Shown here piece after piece: positions 1-11,500 of a DNA stretch of 64,000 bases. The stretch comes from Comamonadaceae bacterium (lineage in GTDB: Bacteria; Pseudomonadota; Gammaproteobacteria; Burkholderiales; Burkholderiaceae_C), in contig JAAFIW010000012.1 in assembly GCA_013297875.1 (NCBI GenBank), positions 62,001 to 126,000 of the forward strand, given 5' to 3'. The position numbers were made by a program, and so were the translations under genes. The notes below the pieces were generated by a model that saw nothing but the letters and a program-made list of their open reading frames with translations, had not been told where the DNA came from and searched no databases. Numbering within the stretch: position 1 is the first letter of the stretch; each line of letters opens with the position of its first letter.

Positions 1-3000
1 GGCTGCATCATTCAGCTCAACCGGGCCACCCAGGTAAGCCACCAGGGCCAGCTCACCAGCCACCATGCGGGCCACCACCGCCAGCTCCACGCCCGCAAGC
101 ACACGCCGCAGCGCTGCTGCCACTTCATCCGGCTCAATGCGAAAGCCGCGAATCTTCACCTGCCGGTCGGCCCGGCCCAGGTATTCGAGTTGACCGTCTG
201 GCCAACGGCGCGCCAGATCGCCCGAGCGGTACAGGCGCTGGCCCACGGCAAACGGGTGCGGTATGTAGCGCTGCGCGGTGAGGGCGCTTTGGTGCAGGTA
301 GCCGCGTGCCACGCCACCACCGCCCACATACAACTGGCCCACCGCGCCCACGGGCACCGGGCGCAGCTGCGCATCCAGCACCTGCACGTCAAACTCGGGC
401 AGGGCTTGGCCAATCAGGCTGGCACCGGCTTGCATGACCTGGGCCTGCGTGACCTGGGCGTGTGTCACGCGGTGCCAGGTGACATGCACCGTGGTTTCGG
501 TGATGCCAAACATATTGACCAGCGCGGGTGCGGCGTCGCCATGGCGGGCCATCCACGGTGCCAGCTGGCTGGGCGACAGGGCTTCGCCGCCAAAAATGAT
601 CCAGCGCAGCTTTAAGGGGCTGTCGTCCGCCGCATCCGCCGTCTGAAACTGCAAAAACGCCGTCGGTGTCTGGTTGAGCACCGTGACGCCGTGCTGCGAG
701 ACGAGCTGGCGAAACAGCCGGGGGGAGCGCGCGGTTTCATACGGCACCACCACCAGCCCACCGCCGTGGCACAAGGCACCCCAGATCTCCCACACCGAGA
801 AGTCAAACGCGGGCGAGTGAAACAATGTCCACACATCGTCTGGCCCAAAGCCAAAGTGTGGCTGTGCGGTGCGCAACAGGCTGGCGATGTTGCCGTGGGT
901 CACGGCCACGCCCTTGGGCTGGCCGGTGGAGCCCGAGGTGTAGATCACATAGGCGAGCTGGTCGGGGTGGGTTTGAACCGGGAGGGCCGCCAGGCCATGG
1001 GCTTCGTTGATCTGGGTGACGGTCAACACCGCAACCGCTGTTTGCAACGAGCCCCGCAGGCTGTCGCTGGTGATGACCAGGCTGGCCTGCGCGTCGTGCA
1101 GGATGAACTGGCTGCGGCTGGCCGGGTAGGCCGGGTCGATGGGCACATAGGCCGCACCGCAGCGCAGCACCGCCAGCATGGCCACGATCAGGTCGGTGCC
1201 GCGCTGCAGGTAGATGGCCACGCGCTGCTCGGGTTTCACGCCGCGCTGCTGCAAGGCGGCCGCCCAGTGGGCGACGCGGGTTTCCAGTTGCGCGTAGCTG
1301 GTCCAGGAGTTATCAAAAAAGATAGCACGCGACCCAATGGATCTCTGGGCTACCTGCTCATGAATGGCCTGAAAGCCATTTGCATCCACACGGATGGCCG
1401 GCACGGCGGGCCCTTCTTGCAACCACGGAATCTGCGCCAGACGTTGCTCGGGCGCGGCCACCAGCGCCTGCAGCAGATGCTCAAACTGCGCCAGCAAGCG
1501 TTGGGCCGTGGCGCTGGCATACCGGTATCCGTCTGCCGTCAGGCGCAGGCTGTAGCGGCTGCCCGGAATCACCGTGAGCACCAGCGGGTAGTGCGTGCCG
1601 CCTTCGTGGTCTACGGCTGTGACCTGCAGCGCTGTTTGTGATTGCAGCGCCCGGGCCACCGGGTAGTTTTCAAATGCCACCAGGCTTTCAAACAGCGGCT
1701 GGCCGCCCCAGCTGGGCATGCTGGACAGCGGTACATGCGCAAAGGCCAGCGCCTGGCTTTGCGCGCTGTGCAGGGCTTGGAGCCAGGCTGCCACCGTGGA
1801 CGCGGGGTTTAGATGCACCCGCACCGGCACCGTGTTCAAAAACAGCCCAATGGCGGTTTGCGCGCCAGCAAGCTCCACCGGGCGGGCGGCCACGGTGGTG
1901 CCAAACAACACCTCAGGCTGGCCACTCTGGCTGGCCAGCAACAGCGCCCAGGCCGCTTGCACCACGGTGTTGGGGGTGATCTGGCACTGACGCGCCAGTG
2001 CGTCCAGCGCGCTGCTGGCGTGGGTGCTCAACTGCACCTGAGCGGTGTGGGCCGCAGCCAACTCCGTTAGCCCATCCAACGCCCTATCCACAGCTACCGG
2101 CAGCGGGGTGGGCGCGTTCAAACCATCCAGGTAGCTGCGCCAGAACACGGCTTTGGCAGGCGTGTTGTGCGTGTGCAGCCAGCGGGCATAGGCCTGGTAG
2201 GGCATGGCCGCGGGCAGGGCTTGTTTCTCAAACGCCTTGACCACCTCGCCCAACACCAAAAAGGCCGACCAGCCATCTAGCAGTGCATGGTGAAAGGTCC
2301 ACACCAGGCGGTACTGGTCGCCGGGCAACGCCAGCAAGCTCACGCGCAGCGGCGGGGCGTGGGTGGCGTCAAAGCCAGTCTGGCGGTCGTGGGCCAGCCA
2401 GTTGGCCAGCGCATGCGGCTCAATCGCCTGGTCACGCCAGTCCAGTGTGGGCGTGGCCAGCACGGCCACCAGTGGCTGGGGCAGGCCTTGCCACACAAAC
2501 ACGCTGTGCAGCGCTTCATGGCGCGCCACCACCGTGCGCCAGGCCTGCTGCAGCGCGGCAACATCCAGCGGGCCTTGCAGGCCGATGCTCAACTGCTCGG
2601 TATACAGGCCGCTGGTGCCCGAATCAGCACGCCAGCTGTGCGACAGCAGGCCCACTTGCAAAGCCGTGGCCGGGTACAGCGCGCGGTAGTAACGCCCGCC
2701 GTGGGGCAGGCGGGCGATGTCGGCGGTACTCAGCCCCGCCAGCGGAAAGTCGCTGGCGCTGCGGCCACCGGCATCGGGCAGGCGCAGTGCATCGACCAGT
2801 GCTTGCAGGGCGTGCAGGTGGTCTTGCGCCAGGCGGCTCAGCGTGTCGATGTGGTGCAGGCCTTCGCTATACGTCCAGTCGATCTGCAACTGCCCATCAA
2901 TCACCACCGCGCCCACGGTGATGGCGTGGGGCCGGTGGGCCACGGGGCTGGCCATGGGGCCGGGGTGCTCGCTGGCGCGGGCAAATGGCGACAGGTCGGC

Positions 3001-6000
3001 CACCACACCGTCGTACTGGCCCAGGTAATTGAATGCCACTTGGCGGGCGGGCAAGGCTGGGTGCTGGGCTTGGAGCAAGCCATAGCCCAAGCCTTTGCCC
3101 GGCACCTGGCGCAGGGCTTCTTTGACGGCAACCAGCTGCTGCACCGCATCGCTGTGCGCCCCGCACGGCAACGCAAACGGGTACAGCGCGGTGAACCAGC
3201 CCACGGTGCGCGACAAATCACTGTGCGCACACAGGCTTTCGTCGCGGCCATGGCCTTCCAGGTCAATCAGCAAGGCGCTCTGGCCGCACCAAAGGCCCAG
3301 CGCCTGGCCCATGGCTGCCAGCAGCACATCGGGCACATCGGTGTTCCAGGCGCTGCCCACCTGGTGCAGCAGGGCCTGGGTGCGTGTGGCATCCAGCTGC
3401 ACCGTCACGCTGCGTTGCTGGGCCACCCGATTGGTGCCGTGTGGCATGTCCAGCGGAATCTGTGTGGCGGTGTTGGCCAGGCCCGCCCAGTGCGGCCATT
3501 GACCCGCAAGTTGCGGCGCATGCGCCTGCGCGGCCAACAACCAGCGCCGGTACGAGGTGGTTTTCAAGCCCAGGGCCACCGGCTGGCCTTGCAGCACCTG
3601 CTGGCAAGCCTGACGCAAATCGTCGATCAGGATGCGCCACGACACCGCATCGACCAACAAGTGGTGAACCACCAGCAGCAGCCGTGCACCGCGCCCGATG
3701 CCCAAGTCCACCCGCAGCGCGGCCACCAGCGGGCCATCCAGCGTGCCATCCAGTTGCAGGCTGGCCTGGGTGGCGTGCAGGTGCGCGGCCAGGGCCTGGG
3801 GCAGGTCAGCATCGGCCACGGTGGCCAGGTTGACGCTTTGGTAAACCCAGGCCTGCTCGGGGCTGCGGGGCCCTTGCAGCCAGCGGCCCTGGTGCTGGGA
3901 AAAGCCCAGGCACAGCGCATCGTGCTGCGAGACCAGTGCGGCCAGCGCGGGGCGCAGCACGGCATCTGTCAATGCACTGCCATCGGGAATGCCCAGCAAC
4001 ACCGATTGGTTGAAGTGGTGGGGTTGGGCCAGCGCCTGCTCGAAAAACCAGTGCTGGATGGGCGACAGCGCAAACGGCGTGGGGTCGCTGGCATCGTCGT
4101 TGGCGACTTCGGTGGGCATGATGGCCGTCTTGGCGACCTGCGCCAGGCTGGCCAGGGTTTGGTGCTCGAACAGGTCTTTGACCGCCAGTTGCAGGCCCGC
4201 CTGGCGGGCGCGGCTGACGACCTGAATGCTCAGAATGGAGTCGCCACCCAGCGAGAAGAAGTTGTCGTGCAAGCCCACCTGGCTGCGGCCCAGCAAATCG
4301 CACCAGATGCCGTGCAGCAACTGCTCGGTGGGGCTGGCGTCTTGCGTGGCAATCGGTGCGTCGCCTGGCTGGGTGTCAGCAGATTCAGCCAGCAACTTGG
4401 TGCGGTCAATTTTGCCGTTCACCGTGAGCGGAAAAGCGCTCAGCGCCACCAGCTGGGCCGGCTGCATGTAGTCGGGCAGCAGGGCTTTCAGGTGGGCTTG
4501 AATGCTGGCCAGTTGCTGCTGGGTGTTGTGCGGCACCAGGCTTTGCAGCAGCGGGTTGTTGATCTGAGCCGGTTCAGTGGTGGTGGCGGGCAGCCAGTGG
4601 CGCGGGCGACCGGTATGCGGCGGCTCGAACAACGCGGCAAAGCAACCGGGCCGGGTGGGTGCCAGTCGCAGCTGCAGGCCCAGCTGCGCGGCCAGCGCCC
4701 ACAGGGCTTGCGGGTCTATGCCCGAAACCTTGGCCGCAGCGGCTTGCAACTGCGCCACGCTACCGGTGAAGCTGGGCAGGGCCTGCGCGGCCCAGTGGTG
4801 GCTGGCGGTGCGGGCATCGGGCAGGCCGGTGACTTCAAGCGTGTGGGTGGCGTTATCACGTACCCAGTTACTCACCCAGTTGCTGACCCAGTCTTGCAAG
4901 GCCTGCCAGCTGCTCAGTTCAGCCCAGTTGCGCTGCGCATCAGGCTGTAGCGGCGCTTGCGGCACGCCTTTGTACAGCGTGGCGTCGTAGCGGTAGCAGC
5001 TCATTTCGTTGCGGTCTGCGGCCTGCTTGATTTGTATATCGACAAACGCCACCTGGCCGGTTTGTGCCGCCCAGTCGCGCAGGTAAGCGGCGTCCAGCAA
5101 CAGCTCTTTTTCGGCTGCCATGGCCTGCTCAATCGCTGGCAGCAGGCTGCTTGCCGGTGCATCGGGTGCGGCGTGGTGCAGCTGAATCTGGGTTTGAAAA
5201 GCCCGCTGCAAAGCCAGTGGCCGCACATCGCCCACAAACACCGCGCCGGGCGCAGCCAGGGCCTGCACAGCCGCATGCAGCACGCGCTGCAAGTAGGTGG
5301 CATCGGGGAAGTACTGCACCACCGAGTTGATAACCACCGCATCAAAGCTGGCGGGCTCTATGCCTTGCGCGTCGTCTGCCAAGCGCTGCTCCAGCGTGAT
5401 GTGGTCTTGCCCGGCCAGGGCCTGGCGCAGCTGTGCAATCACTTCGCCTGAAAAATCAGTAGCGTGGTAGGCAGCGGCGGTGGGTGCCAACTGGTGCAGC
5501 AGCAGGCCGCTGCCGCAGCCAATTTCCCAAATGCGGGCGGCGTCCAGGGCTTTGATGCGGGCCACGGTGGCATCGCGCCACGCAGCCATTTCGGCAGCCG
5601 GTATGGGCTGGCGGGTGATGCTGCTGTTCCAGCCGGCAATGCGCAGCGTGGCATCGCCTTCAGGTGTGGCGTAGTTCAGGTCGTACAGGTCTTGCCATTC
5701 CTGGGTTCGCTGGCTGGGTAGGGCCGTGGCTGGCGTTGTGCTGTTGAGGGTGTCGTTGGCTTGCAGTTGCACCCAGGCCGCCAGCCGCGCAGGGCCCGCG
5801 TCGCGGCGCACCAGCACCAGGGCTTGCGCCACCGAAGGGTGGCTGCGAAGTGCGGCCTGTACCTCACCCAGCTCAATGCGGTGGCCGCGAATCTTCACCT
5901 GCTCGTCTTGCCGGCCCACAAATTCCAGCGTGCCATCGTCGCTCCAGCGCACCCGGTCGCCGGTGGCATACAGGCGCGTGCCGGGCTCGCCAAACGGGTT

Positions 6001-8568
6001 GGGAATGAAACGCGCCGCAGTGGCACCGGGCTGCCCCAGGTAGCCACGCGCCAGGCCCAGGCCGCCCACAAACAGCTGGCCCACTTCGCCCACGGCCACC
6101 GGCTGCCACTGCGCATTCAGCACGCAGGCACTGAGGTTGCCAATCGGCTGGCCGATGCGGGTGTCTGATGCCTGCGCGGCGGTGGAGACCACAGTGGCCT
6201 CGGTGGGGCCGTAGTGGTTGATCACGGTCCAGGGGCTGTCGCTTTGCAACTCGCCCAGGCGCTCGCCGCCGGTGAAGATCAGCGGGCGGGGTGTGTCAAC
6301 CGGCCAGGGCTGCTGCAACACGCCGGGCAGCAACGGCGTCGGCAAAAACGCGAAATGGATGCCGTATTGGGCAAATGTGCACACCAGACGGGCCGGGTCA
6401 GCTACTGTTTCAGTAGCAACCGGGTGCAGGCAGGCGCCCGCTGTCAGATACGGCCAGATCTCCCAGGCCGCTGCATCAAACGACAAACCGGCCAGCTGCG
6501 TGGCGTGCGCGAATTCGGTGATGCCGTAGGTGCTTTGGTGCCACTGGCACAGGTTGGCCAGGCTGCGGTGGCTCACCGCCACGCCCTTGGGCACACCGGT
6601 GGAGCCCGAGGTGAAGATGACGTAGGCGAGGTTGTCGGGCTGGTGGCTGGGCAGCGGCCCGGCGGTTGGCAGTGGACGGTCGTCGGTGATGTCCAGCGTC
6701 AGCACGTTGGCGGGCAGCGGCGCGCCCACAGCGGCGCTGGTGACCACAGTGCGAATGCCGGCGTGCTGGCACATGGTGGCCATGCGGGCGGCCGGCAAGG
6801 CCGTGTCCAGCGGCACATAGGCAGCGCCGGCGCGCAGCACGCCGAGCGCCGCCACCATGAAGTGGGCCGAGCGCGGCAGGCAAATGCCCACCCGCTCTTC
6901 GGTCTGCAAGCCTTGGGCTAACAAGCGGTGGGCCAGCTGGGTGGCTTGCTGGTTGAGCTGGGCGTAGGTCAGCGGGTGGTTGCCCGACACCGCCGGGCGA
7001 TCGGGGTGCTGCTGGGCAGCCTGGGCTACCCAGGCGTCAATGGTCAGCTGGGGCACGGGCTGGCGGGGGCCGGGTTGAAGCGCTTGCTTGGCAGTGGGCT
7101 CTATCGGCAACGCACTCCACGCGGCTTGCGGTGCCACCAGCATGGCACCCAGCAGATGCGCCAACTGGCTCAGCAGGCGCTGCGTGCCCGCGGGGCTGAA
7201 GGCATGGCCGCGCGCATTGGCGTGCAGCACCCAGCCGGTGTCGGATGGCACGGCGGTGATTTCCAGATCGACCCGGCTGGCCGGCAGTGGGTTGGGTAGC
7301 AGCTGCACTTGCAAGCCGGGCAACTGCCAGGCCGATTGCGGCGCGTTTTGCACCGCCAGTGCCACCGAGAAAAACGGGTTGCGCAGCTGCTGGCGCTCAG
7401 GCCGCAGCGCGCTGACCAAGTGGTCAAACGGCAGGCTTTGGTGGGCCAGCGCGTCCAGGCTGCGCTGCTGCACGGCTTGCCATAGCTGCTGCACCTGGGC
7501 ACCGCAGTCGGCCAGCGGCGAGCGCAGCACCAGGGTGTTGACAAAAAAGCCGACCAAAGGCTCCCAGTTGCTGTGCTGGCGGCCAGCGACCGGTGTGCCC
7601 AGCGCAAAGTCCGTCTGGCCGCTCAAGCGGGCCAGCAGCACAAACAGCGCCGACTGAATGAGCATGAAGGGCGTGAGCCCCGCCTGCGCGTGCTGGCCGA
7701 GGGCGTGCTGGGTGGCCGCTGGCAGCGGCAACTGCGCGGTGTGAGAACTTGGCACTACGGTGTCTGCCGGCGGCGCGGGCCAGCTGGGCACTTGCAGGCC
7801 ATCGAGTTGGGCGCGCCAGTAGCTCAGATCGTCGCTGTCCAGCTGCTGGGCCTGGGCATGGGCCACATCGCTGTAGCGCAGCGGCAGCGGCGGCAGGCTG
7901 TGGCCTTCGTAGCGCTGGCACAGCTCGCGCACCAGCACCGCAAGCGACCAGCCATCGGCGGCGATGTGGTGCACGGTGACCACCAGTTGGTGGCGCTGGG
8001 GGCTCAGGCGCAGCAGCCGGGTGCGCATCAGGGGGCCGGTGGCCAGGTCAAATGGGAGGGCGGCTTCGGTTTGGGCGGCGTGCCCAGCGGTGGCCTCATC
8101 AACAACATCGACTGGCAGGGGCCATGTGTTCGGGGCTGTCAGCCCCACCGGCACTGGCTGGCCTTGCGCATCGGCCAGCACGCCGGTGCGCAGCGGTTCG
8201 TGGCGGGCCACCAGGTCGCCCAGTGCCTGGGCCAGGCTCGGCACATCCAGCACGCCGTCCAGTTGCACCACGCAGGCAATGTGGGCACCGCGGTCACTGG
8301 CCGCGCCCAGCTGGGCCAAAAACCACCAGCGGCGTTGCCCGGCCGACAGCACCAACTGCCCGGCCGGTGCGGCGGTGTTCAGCAGTGCCACCAGCTCGTT
8401 TTGCTGGGTGCGCAAGGCCTCGCGCAGCTCGGGCGTGAGCGCGCCTTTGGGTGCGCGAAAGCGCAACTGCCCGTCTTGCACCCACAGGCTGATGCCTGCG
8501 TCCCGGGCGCGCTCTAACAACGCGGTGGGCACGACCTTGGGCAGTACGTTGGGTGGGTTCGTCGTCAC
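1..8568 (-). CDS. Non-ribosomal peptide synthetase, docking-C-A(MT)-T-E-C-A..., 3' end outside window
   Basis: This is the third megasynthase of the line; about 2,856 codons are visible and the gene runs off the window at position 1. The GTG start at 8568 overlaps the upstream stop (GTGA, 8565-8568), so translation is coupled. Domains by approximate residue: TubC_N-like docking domain 1-55; C domain with HHIAADGWS near 203; A domain ([10 protein letters not shown] near 656) with a SAM methyltransferase ([10 protein letters not shown] near 1011) inserted before the A10 motif NGKIDRTKL near 1386; carrier LGGDS near 1444; epimerase with FFEQ..HHFNQS near 1513, [10 protein letters not shown] near 1639 and the FNYLGQYD motif; second C domain (HHALLDGWS near 2094); second A domain ([10 protein letters not shown] near 2551). 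My alignment to GrsA gives code D-A-W-F-I-T-H-V-V for A1 (hydrophobic, Leu-like, unsure) and D-F-W-N-I-G-M-V-H for A2, the classic Thr code. Inference: the line adds an N-methyl-D residue and then Thr. Confidence 0.93.
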   Translation of the reverse strand, partial: MTTNPPNVLPKVVPTALLERARDAGISLWVQDGQLRFRAPKGALTPELREALRTQQNELVALLNTAAPAGQLVLSAGQRRWWFLAQLGAASDRGAHIACVVQLDGVLDVPSLAQALGDLVARHEPLRTGVLADAQGQPVPVGLTAPNTWPLPVDVVDEATAGHAAQTEAALPFDLATGPLMRTRLLRLSPQRHQLVVTVHHIAADGWSLAVLVRELCQRYEGHSLPPLPLRYSDVAHAQAQQLDSDDLSYWRAQLDGLQVPSWPAPPADTVVPSSHTAQLPLPAATQHALGQHAQAGLTPFMLIQSALFVLLARLSGQTDFALGTPVAGRQHSNWEPLVGFFVNTLVLRSPLADCGAQVQQLWQAVQQRSLDALAHQSLPFDHLVSALRPERQQLRNPFFSVALAVQNAPQSAWQLPGLQVQLLPNPLPASRVDLEITAVPSDTGWVLHANARGHAFSPAGTQRLLSQLAHLLGAMLVAPQAAWSALPIEPTAKQALQPGPRQPVPQLTIDAWVAQAAQQHPDRPAVSGNHPLTYAQLNQQATQLAHRLLAQGLQTEERVGICLPRSAHFMVAALGVLRAGAAYVPLDTALPAARMATMCQHAGIRTVVTSAAVGAPLPANVLTLDITDDRPLPTAGPLPSHQPDNLAYVIFTSGSTGVPKGVAVSHRSLANLCQWHQSTYGITEFAHATQLAGLSFDAAAWEIWPYLTAGACLHPVATETVADPARLVCTFAQYGIHFAFLPTPLLPGVLQQPWPVDTPRPLIFTGGERLGELQSDSPWTVINHYGPTEATVVSTAAQASDTRIGQPIGNLSACVLNAQWQPVAVGEVGQLFVGGLGLARGYLGQPGATAARFIPNPFGEPGTRLYATGDRVRWSDDGTLEFVGRQDEQVKIRGHRIELGEVQAALRSHPSVAQALVLVRRDAGPARLAAWVQLQANDTLNSTTPATALPSQRTQEWQDLYDLNYATPEGDATLRIAGWNSSITRQPIPAAEMAAWRDATVARIKALDAARIWEIGCGSGLLLHQLAPTAAAYHATDFSGEVIAQLRQALAGQDHITLEQRLADDAQGIEPASFDAVVINSVVQYFPDATYLQRVLHAAVQALAAPGAVFVGDVRPLALQRAFQTQIQLHHAAPDAPASSLLPAIEQAMAAEKELLLDAAYLRDWAAQTGQVAFVDIQIKQAADRNEMSCYRYDATLYKGVPQAPLQPDAQRNWAELSSWQALQDWVSNWVSNWVRDNATHTLEVTGLPDARTASHHWAAQALPSFTGSVAQLQAAAAKVSGIDPQALWALAAQLGLQLRLAPTRPGCFAALFEPPHTGRPRHWLPATTTEPAQINNPLLQSLVPHNTQQQLASIQAHLKALLPDYMQPAQLVALSAFPLTVNGKIDRTKLLAESADTQPGDAPIATQDASPTEQLLHGIWCDLLGRSQVGLHDNFFSLGGDSILSIQVVSRARQAGLQLAVKDLFEHQTLASLAQVAKTAIMPTEVANDDASDPTPFALSPIQHWFFEQALAQPHHFNQSVLLGIPDGSALTDAVLRPALAALVSQHDALCLGFSQHQGRWLQGPRSPEQAWVYQSVNLATVADADLPQALAAHLHATQASLQLDGTLDGPLVAALRVDLGIGRGARLLLVVHHLLVDAVSWRILIDDLRQACQQVLQGQPVALGLKTTSYRRWLLAAQAHAPQLAGQWPHWAGLANTATQIPLDMPHGTNRVAQQRSVTVQLDATRTQALLHQVGSAWNTDVPDVLLAAMGQALGLWCGQSALLIDLEGHGRDESLCAHSDLSRTVGWFTALYPFALPCGAHSDAVQQLVAVKEALRQVPGKGLGYGLLQAQHPALPARQVAFNYLGQYDGVVADLSPFARASEHPGPMASPVAHRPHAITVGAVVIDGQLQIDWTYSEGLHHIDTLSRLAQDHLHALQALVDALRLPDAGGRSASDFPLAGLSTADIARLPHGGRYYRALYPATALQVGLLSHSWRADSGTSGLYTEQLSIGLQGPLDVAALQQAWRTVVARHEALHSVFVWQGLPQPLVAVLATPTLDWRDQAIEPHALANWLAHDRQTGFDATHAPPLRVSLLALPGDQYRLVWTFHHALLDGWSAFLVLGEVVKAFEKQALPAAMPYQAYARWLHTHNTPAKAVFWRSYLDGLNAPTPLPVAVDRALDGLTELAAAHTAQVQLSTHASSALDALARQCQITPNTVVQAAWALLLASQSGQPEVLFGTTVAARPVELAGAQTAIGLFLNTVPVRVHLNPASTVAAWLQALHSAQSQALAFAHVPLSSMPSWGGQPLFESLVAFENYPVARALQSQTALQVTAVDHEGGTHYPLVLTVIPGSRYSLRLTADGYRYASATAQRLLAQFEHLLQALVAAPEQRLAQIPWLQEGPAVPAIRVDANGFQAIHEQVAQRSIGSRAIFFDNSWTSYAQLETRVAHWAAALQQRGVKPEQRVAIYLQRGTDLIVAMLAVLRCGAAYVPIDPAYPASRSQFILHDAQASLVITSDSLRGSLQTAVAVLTVTQINEAHGLAALPVQTHPDQLAYVIYTSGSTGQPKGVAVTHGNIASLLRTAQPHFGFGPDDVWTLFHSPAFDFSVWEIWGALCHGGGLVVVPYETARSPRLFRQLVSQHGVTVLNQTPTAFLQFQTADAADDSPLKLRWIIFGGEALSPSQLAPWMARHGDAAPALVNMFGITETTVHVTWHRVTHAQVTQAQVMQAGASLIGQALPEFDVQVLDAQLRPVPVGAVGQLYVGGGGVARGYLHQSALTAQRYIPHPFAVGQRLYRSGDLARRWPDGQLEYLGRADRQVKIRGFRIEPDEVAAALRRVLAGVELAVVARMVAGELALVAYLGGPVELNDAA

Positions 8569-11500
8569 AAAACACCCTCTTCATATTCATCGTGGCTTGC
8601 CAGGTCAATCTGCGCGGCCAGGCCGTGCAGGCTGGGCGCTTCAAACACGGCGCGCGGCGGCAGATCGACCTGAAACTGCTGGCGGATGCGGGCCAGCAAT
8701 TGCAGCGTGAGCAGCGAGTGGCCGCCCAGCATGAAAAAGCTGTCCTCGCGCCCCACGCGTGGCACCTGCAACAGCGTTTGCCACAGCGTGGCCAGCGTGG
8801 CTTCGGTGGGGGTTTGCGGTGGCTGGTGGGCTGGTGTCTGCGCACCGGTGCCGTCCAGTATGGCTTGAACCCTTGAAAACACGGCCACGCGGTCGACTTG
8901 GCCCGACGCATCACGCGGCAGCGGGTTGACGACCAGGTTGCGCACAGCAACCGCAGCGCCAAAACGGTCAGCCTGTGCGGGCACGGCCAGCGGCTGCTCA
9001 GAGGCCAGCACCAGCATCTGGCGGCGCAGTGGGGCGGCTTGCAGTGCGCGGCGAATGCGGGGGTGGCTGCTGTCCAGCCCCACCAGCAGCTGCGTGTGGG
9101 CGCTGGCCAGCGCCCATTGCAGCGACTGCCAGCCAGCATTTGCATCGATGCTGAGCAAGCCGGTGCTGCTGCGCAAGACCTGCGCATCCACACTGCTGTG
9201 CGACATGCCCAGCCCACCCCACACGCCCCAGTCGATCACACGCAGGCGCGGGCCGTGCGCGGCCACCCAGACCTGGGCGCAGGCTTGCAGGCAGGCGTTG
9301 GCAGCGGCATACAGCCCTGCGCCGGGTGGCACCCAGTGGGTGTAGACACTGGAAAACAGCGCGGCAAAGGCGGCGGGGCGTGCGGTCAAGAGCGACAGCA
9401 CAGCTTGCGTGCCCTGCAGCTTGGCGGCCAGGCGGGGTGCGAAGCTGGCGCTGTTTTCGGTGTGCCAGGGTTGGGCGGCAAAGCTGCCAGCCAGGTGTAG
9501 CGCGCAGGCCAGCGGCGCGCCCCACTGCGCCTCGGCCTGGGCCACCGCAGCGGCCAGCGCCGCGCTATCCGCCACGTCGCAGCGTTGGTACACAAGCTGG
9601 CCTGCGTTCAGCGCTTGCAGTCTGTGCACAGCGTCGGCCACCTCGGCGGGCGCGCTGCGGCCCACCAGCAGCACGCGGGCCGCCTGCTCGGTGAGCAGGC
9701 GGCGGGTGATCTCTATGCCAATACCGCCCAGGCCGCCGGTGATCAGGCAGGTGATGCCGGGGTAAAACGCAAAACCTTGCTGCGCATCGGCCTGCGGCGG
9801 GCACATGGCCAGCCGGGGCACCTGGCGCTGGCCCGCCAGCAGCGCGACCTGCGGCTCGTGCGAGGCTTGTTGCAGCTCCAGCGCCAGCCAGGCGGCTTCT
9901 TGCGCCATGTCCAGGCCGGGCAGCGCAATGCTGCGGGTGCTGATGGGGTGCTCGACTGCGATGGTTTTTGCTATTGATTCAATAGCTGCTTGAGCAACAA
10001 ATCTCTGGGCTGATGGCTGATTTGGCTTGAAAACGACAAAAACCAGCGATTCCAGGGCGCTGGGGCCGCCTTGCAGCCAGGTGTGGCATAGCGCCTGGTT
10101 GCGGACAAGGGCCTCAGTGTCCTGTTCGTCCAGCGGCGCATCAGCCAGCCGGTAGCCGCTCAGGTCAATGATCTGGCGTGGCAGCAAGTTATGCGCTGCC
10201 AGGGCTTGGTGCAGGTGTTGCCAATGCGCGGGCTGCTGCCCATCCAACTGCCAGTGCAGTGGGCCGAGCTGGGCGAAGGTGGAGGCGGTGTCCACACGCA
10301 CCGTGGTTTCGCCGTGCCATGCGGCCAGCAACTGGTTGACCAGGCCCTGCGCGTCGGCCAGCACCAGAAACGGGCCTGGTTGCGCAACGGCCTGGCGGCG
10401 CTGCGCGGGCCGCCACAGCGGCGTGGCAAACCAGGCCGGTGGTGCGGCGCTGTGGCCGGCGATGTGCCCGGTTTCAGCCAGGCGCGCGTCAAACACGCCC
10501 TCTGCCAATTGCCGGGCCAGCTGGCTGCGCTGAATCTTGCCGCTGGTGGTTTTGGGGAATTCGCTGCCACTCAAGGGCAGGCATACCTGGGCGTGCAGAC
10601 CAAGCGCCTGGGCCAGCGCAGCGCCTACAGCGCGTCGCATGGTCACTGCGTCTGGCGCGCCCGGCAGTGGCACATAAAACACCGCCAGGCCATCGGTGCC
10701 GCTGTGCGCATCGGCCACGGCGCAACTTGCCACGCAGCCGGGTTGCACGCCGGGCAGGGCGTTGACCAGGTCTTCAATTTCGTAGCAATAAAAATTGGCC
10801 CCGCGCACCACGATCATTTCTTTGGCGCGGCCGGTCAGGCTGAGTTCGCCGCCCGATAAAAAGCCCAGGTCGCCAGTGTCAAACCAGCCTGCATCGGCAA
10901 AGGCTTCGGCATTGGCCTGCGGGTTGGCGATGTAGCCGGGCGTGACCACCGGGCCTTGCACCTGCACGCGGCCAATGCAGCGCTCGGCCAGCGTGCTGCC
11001 ATCAGGCGCAGCAATGCGCAGCCGCACGCCGGGTGTGGGTTTGCCCGCACTCACAAAGCTGGTGGTCTGCGGCTCGGGTGTGTCGGCGGGGGCTAGAACC
11101 AGTGGCCCGCCTGGCGATGATTTGAGGTAGCGGTGTGCCGAGGCCGCCGGATTGAAGGCTGCGCCATAGGTCATTGCGGTGCACAGCTCGGCCATGCCGT
11201 ATTCGTTGCACACGGCGTTCGCGTGCACGCCAAAGCGGGCGGTTTTCTGCAAAAACTCACCCACCACGCGGGCCGTGACCTGCTCGCCCGCGTTGACGAA
11301 TCGCACCACCTGCGACAAGTCCCATCGACGATCGGGTAGCGCATCCAGGCGCTGGCTGACCAGGCGAAATGCAAAGTTGGGCGCCCAGCTGTGGGTGACG
11401 CGGTAATGCGCGATCAAGTCCAGCCAGTACAGCGGCTCTTGCAACACGCTGGCGGGTGTGGCGATGATTTGCGAGCGGCCCAGCACCACGTCGCGCACAT

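Noticed and set aside
2287-4950. Plus-strand open frame of 887 codons
   Set aside because: It is antisense to the E/C domains of the NRPS; GC-rich codon bias creates long open shadows and the translation is His/Gln/Arg-rich with no domain.
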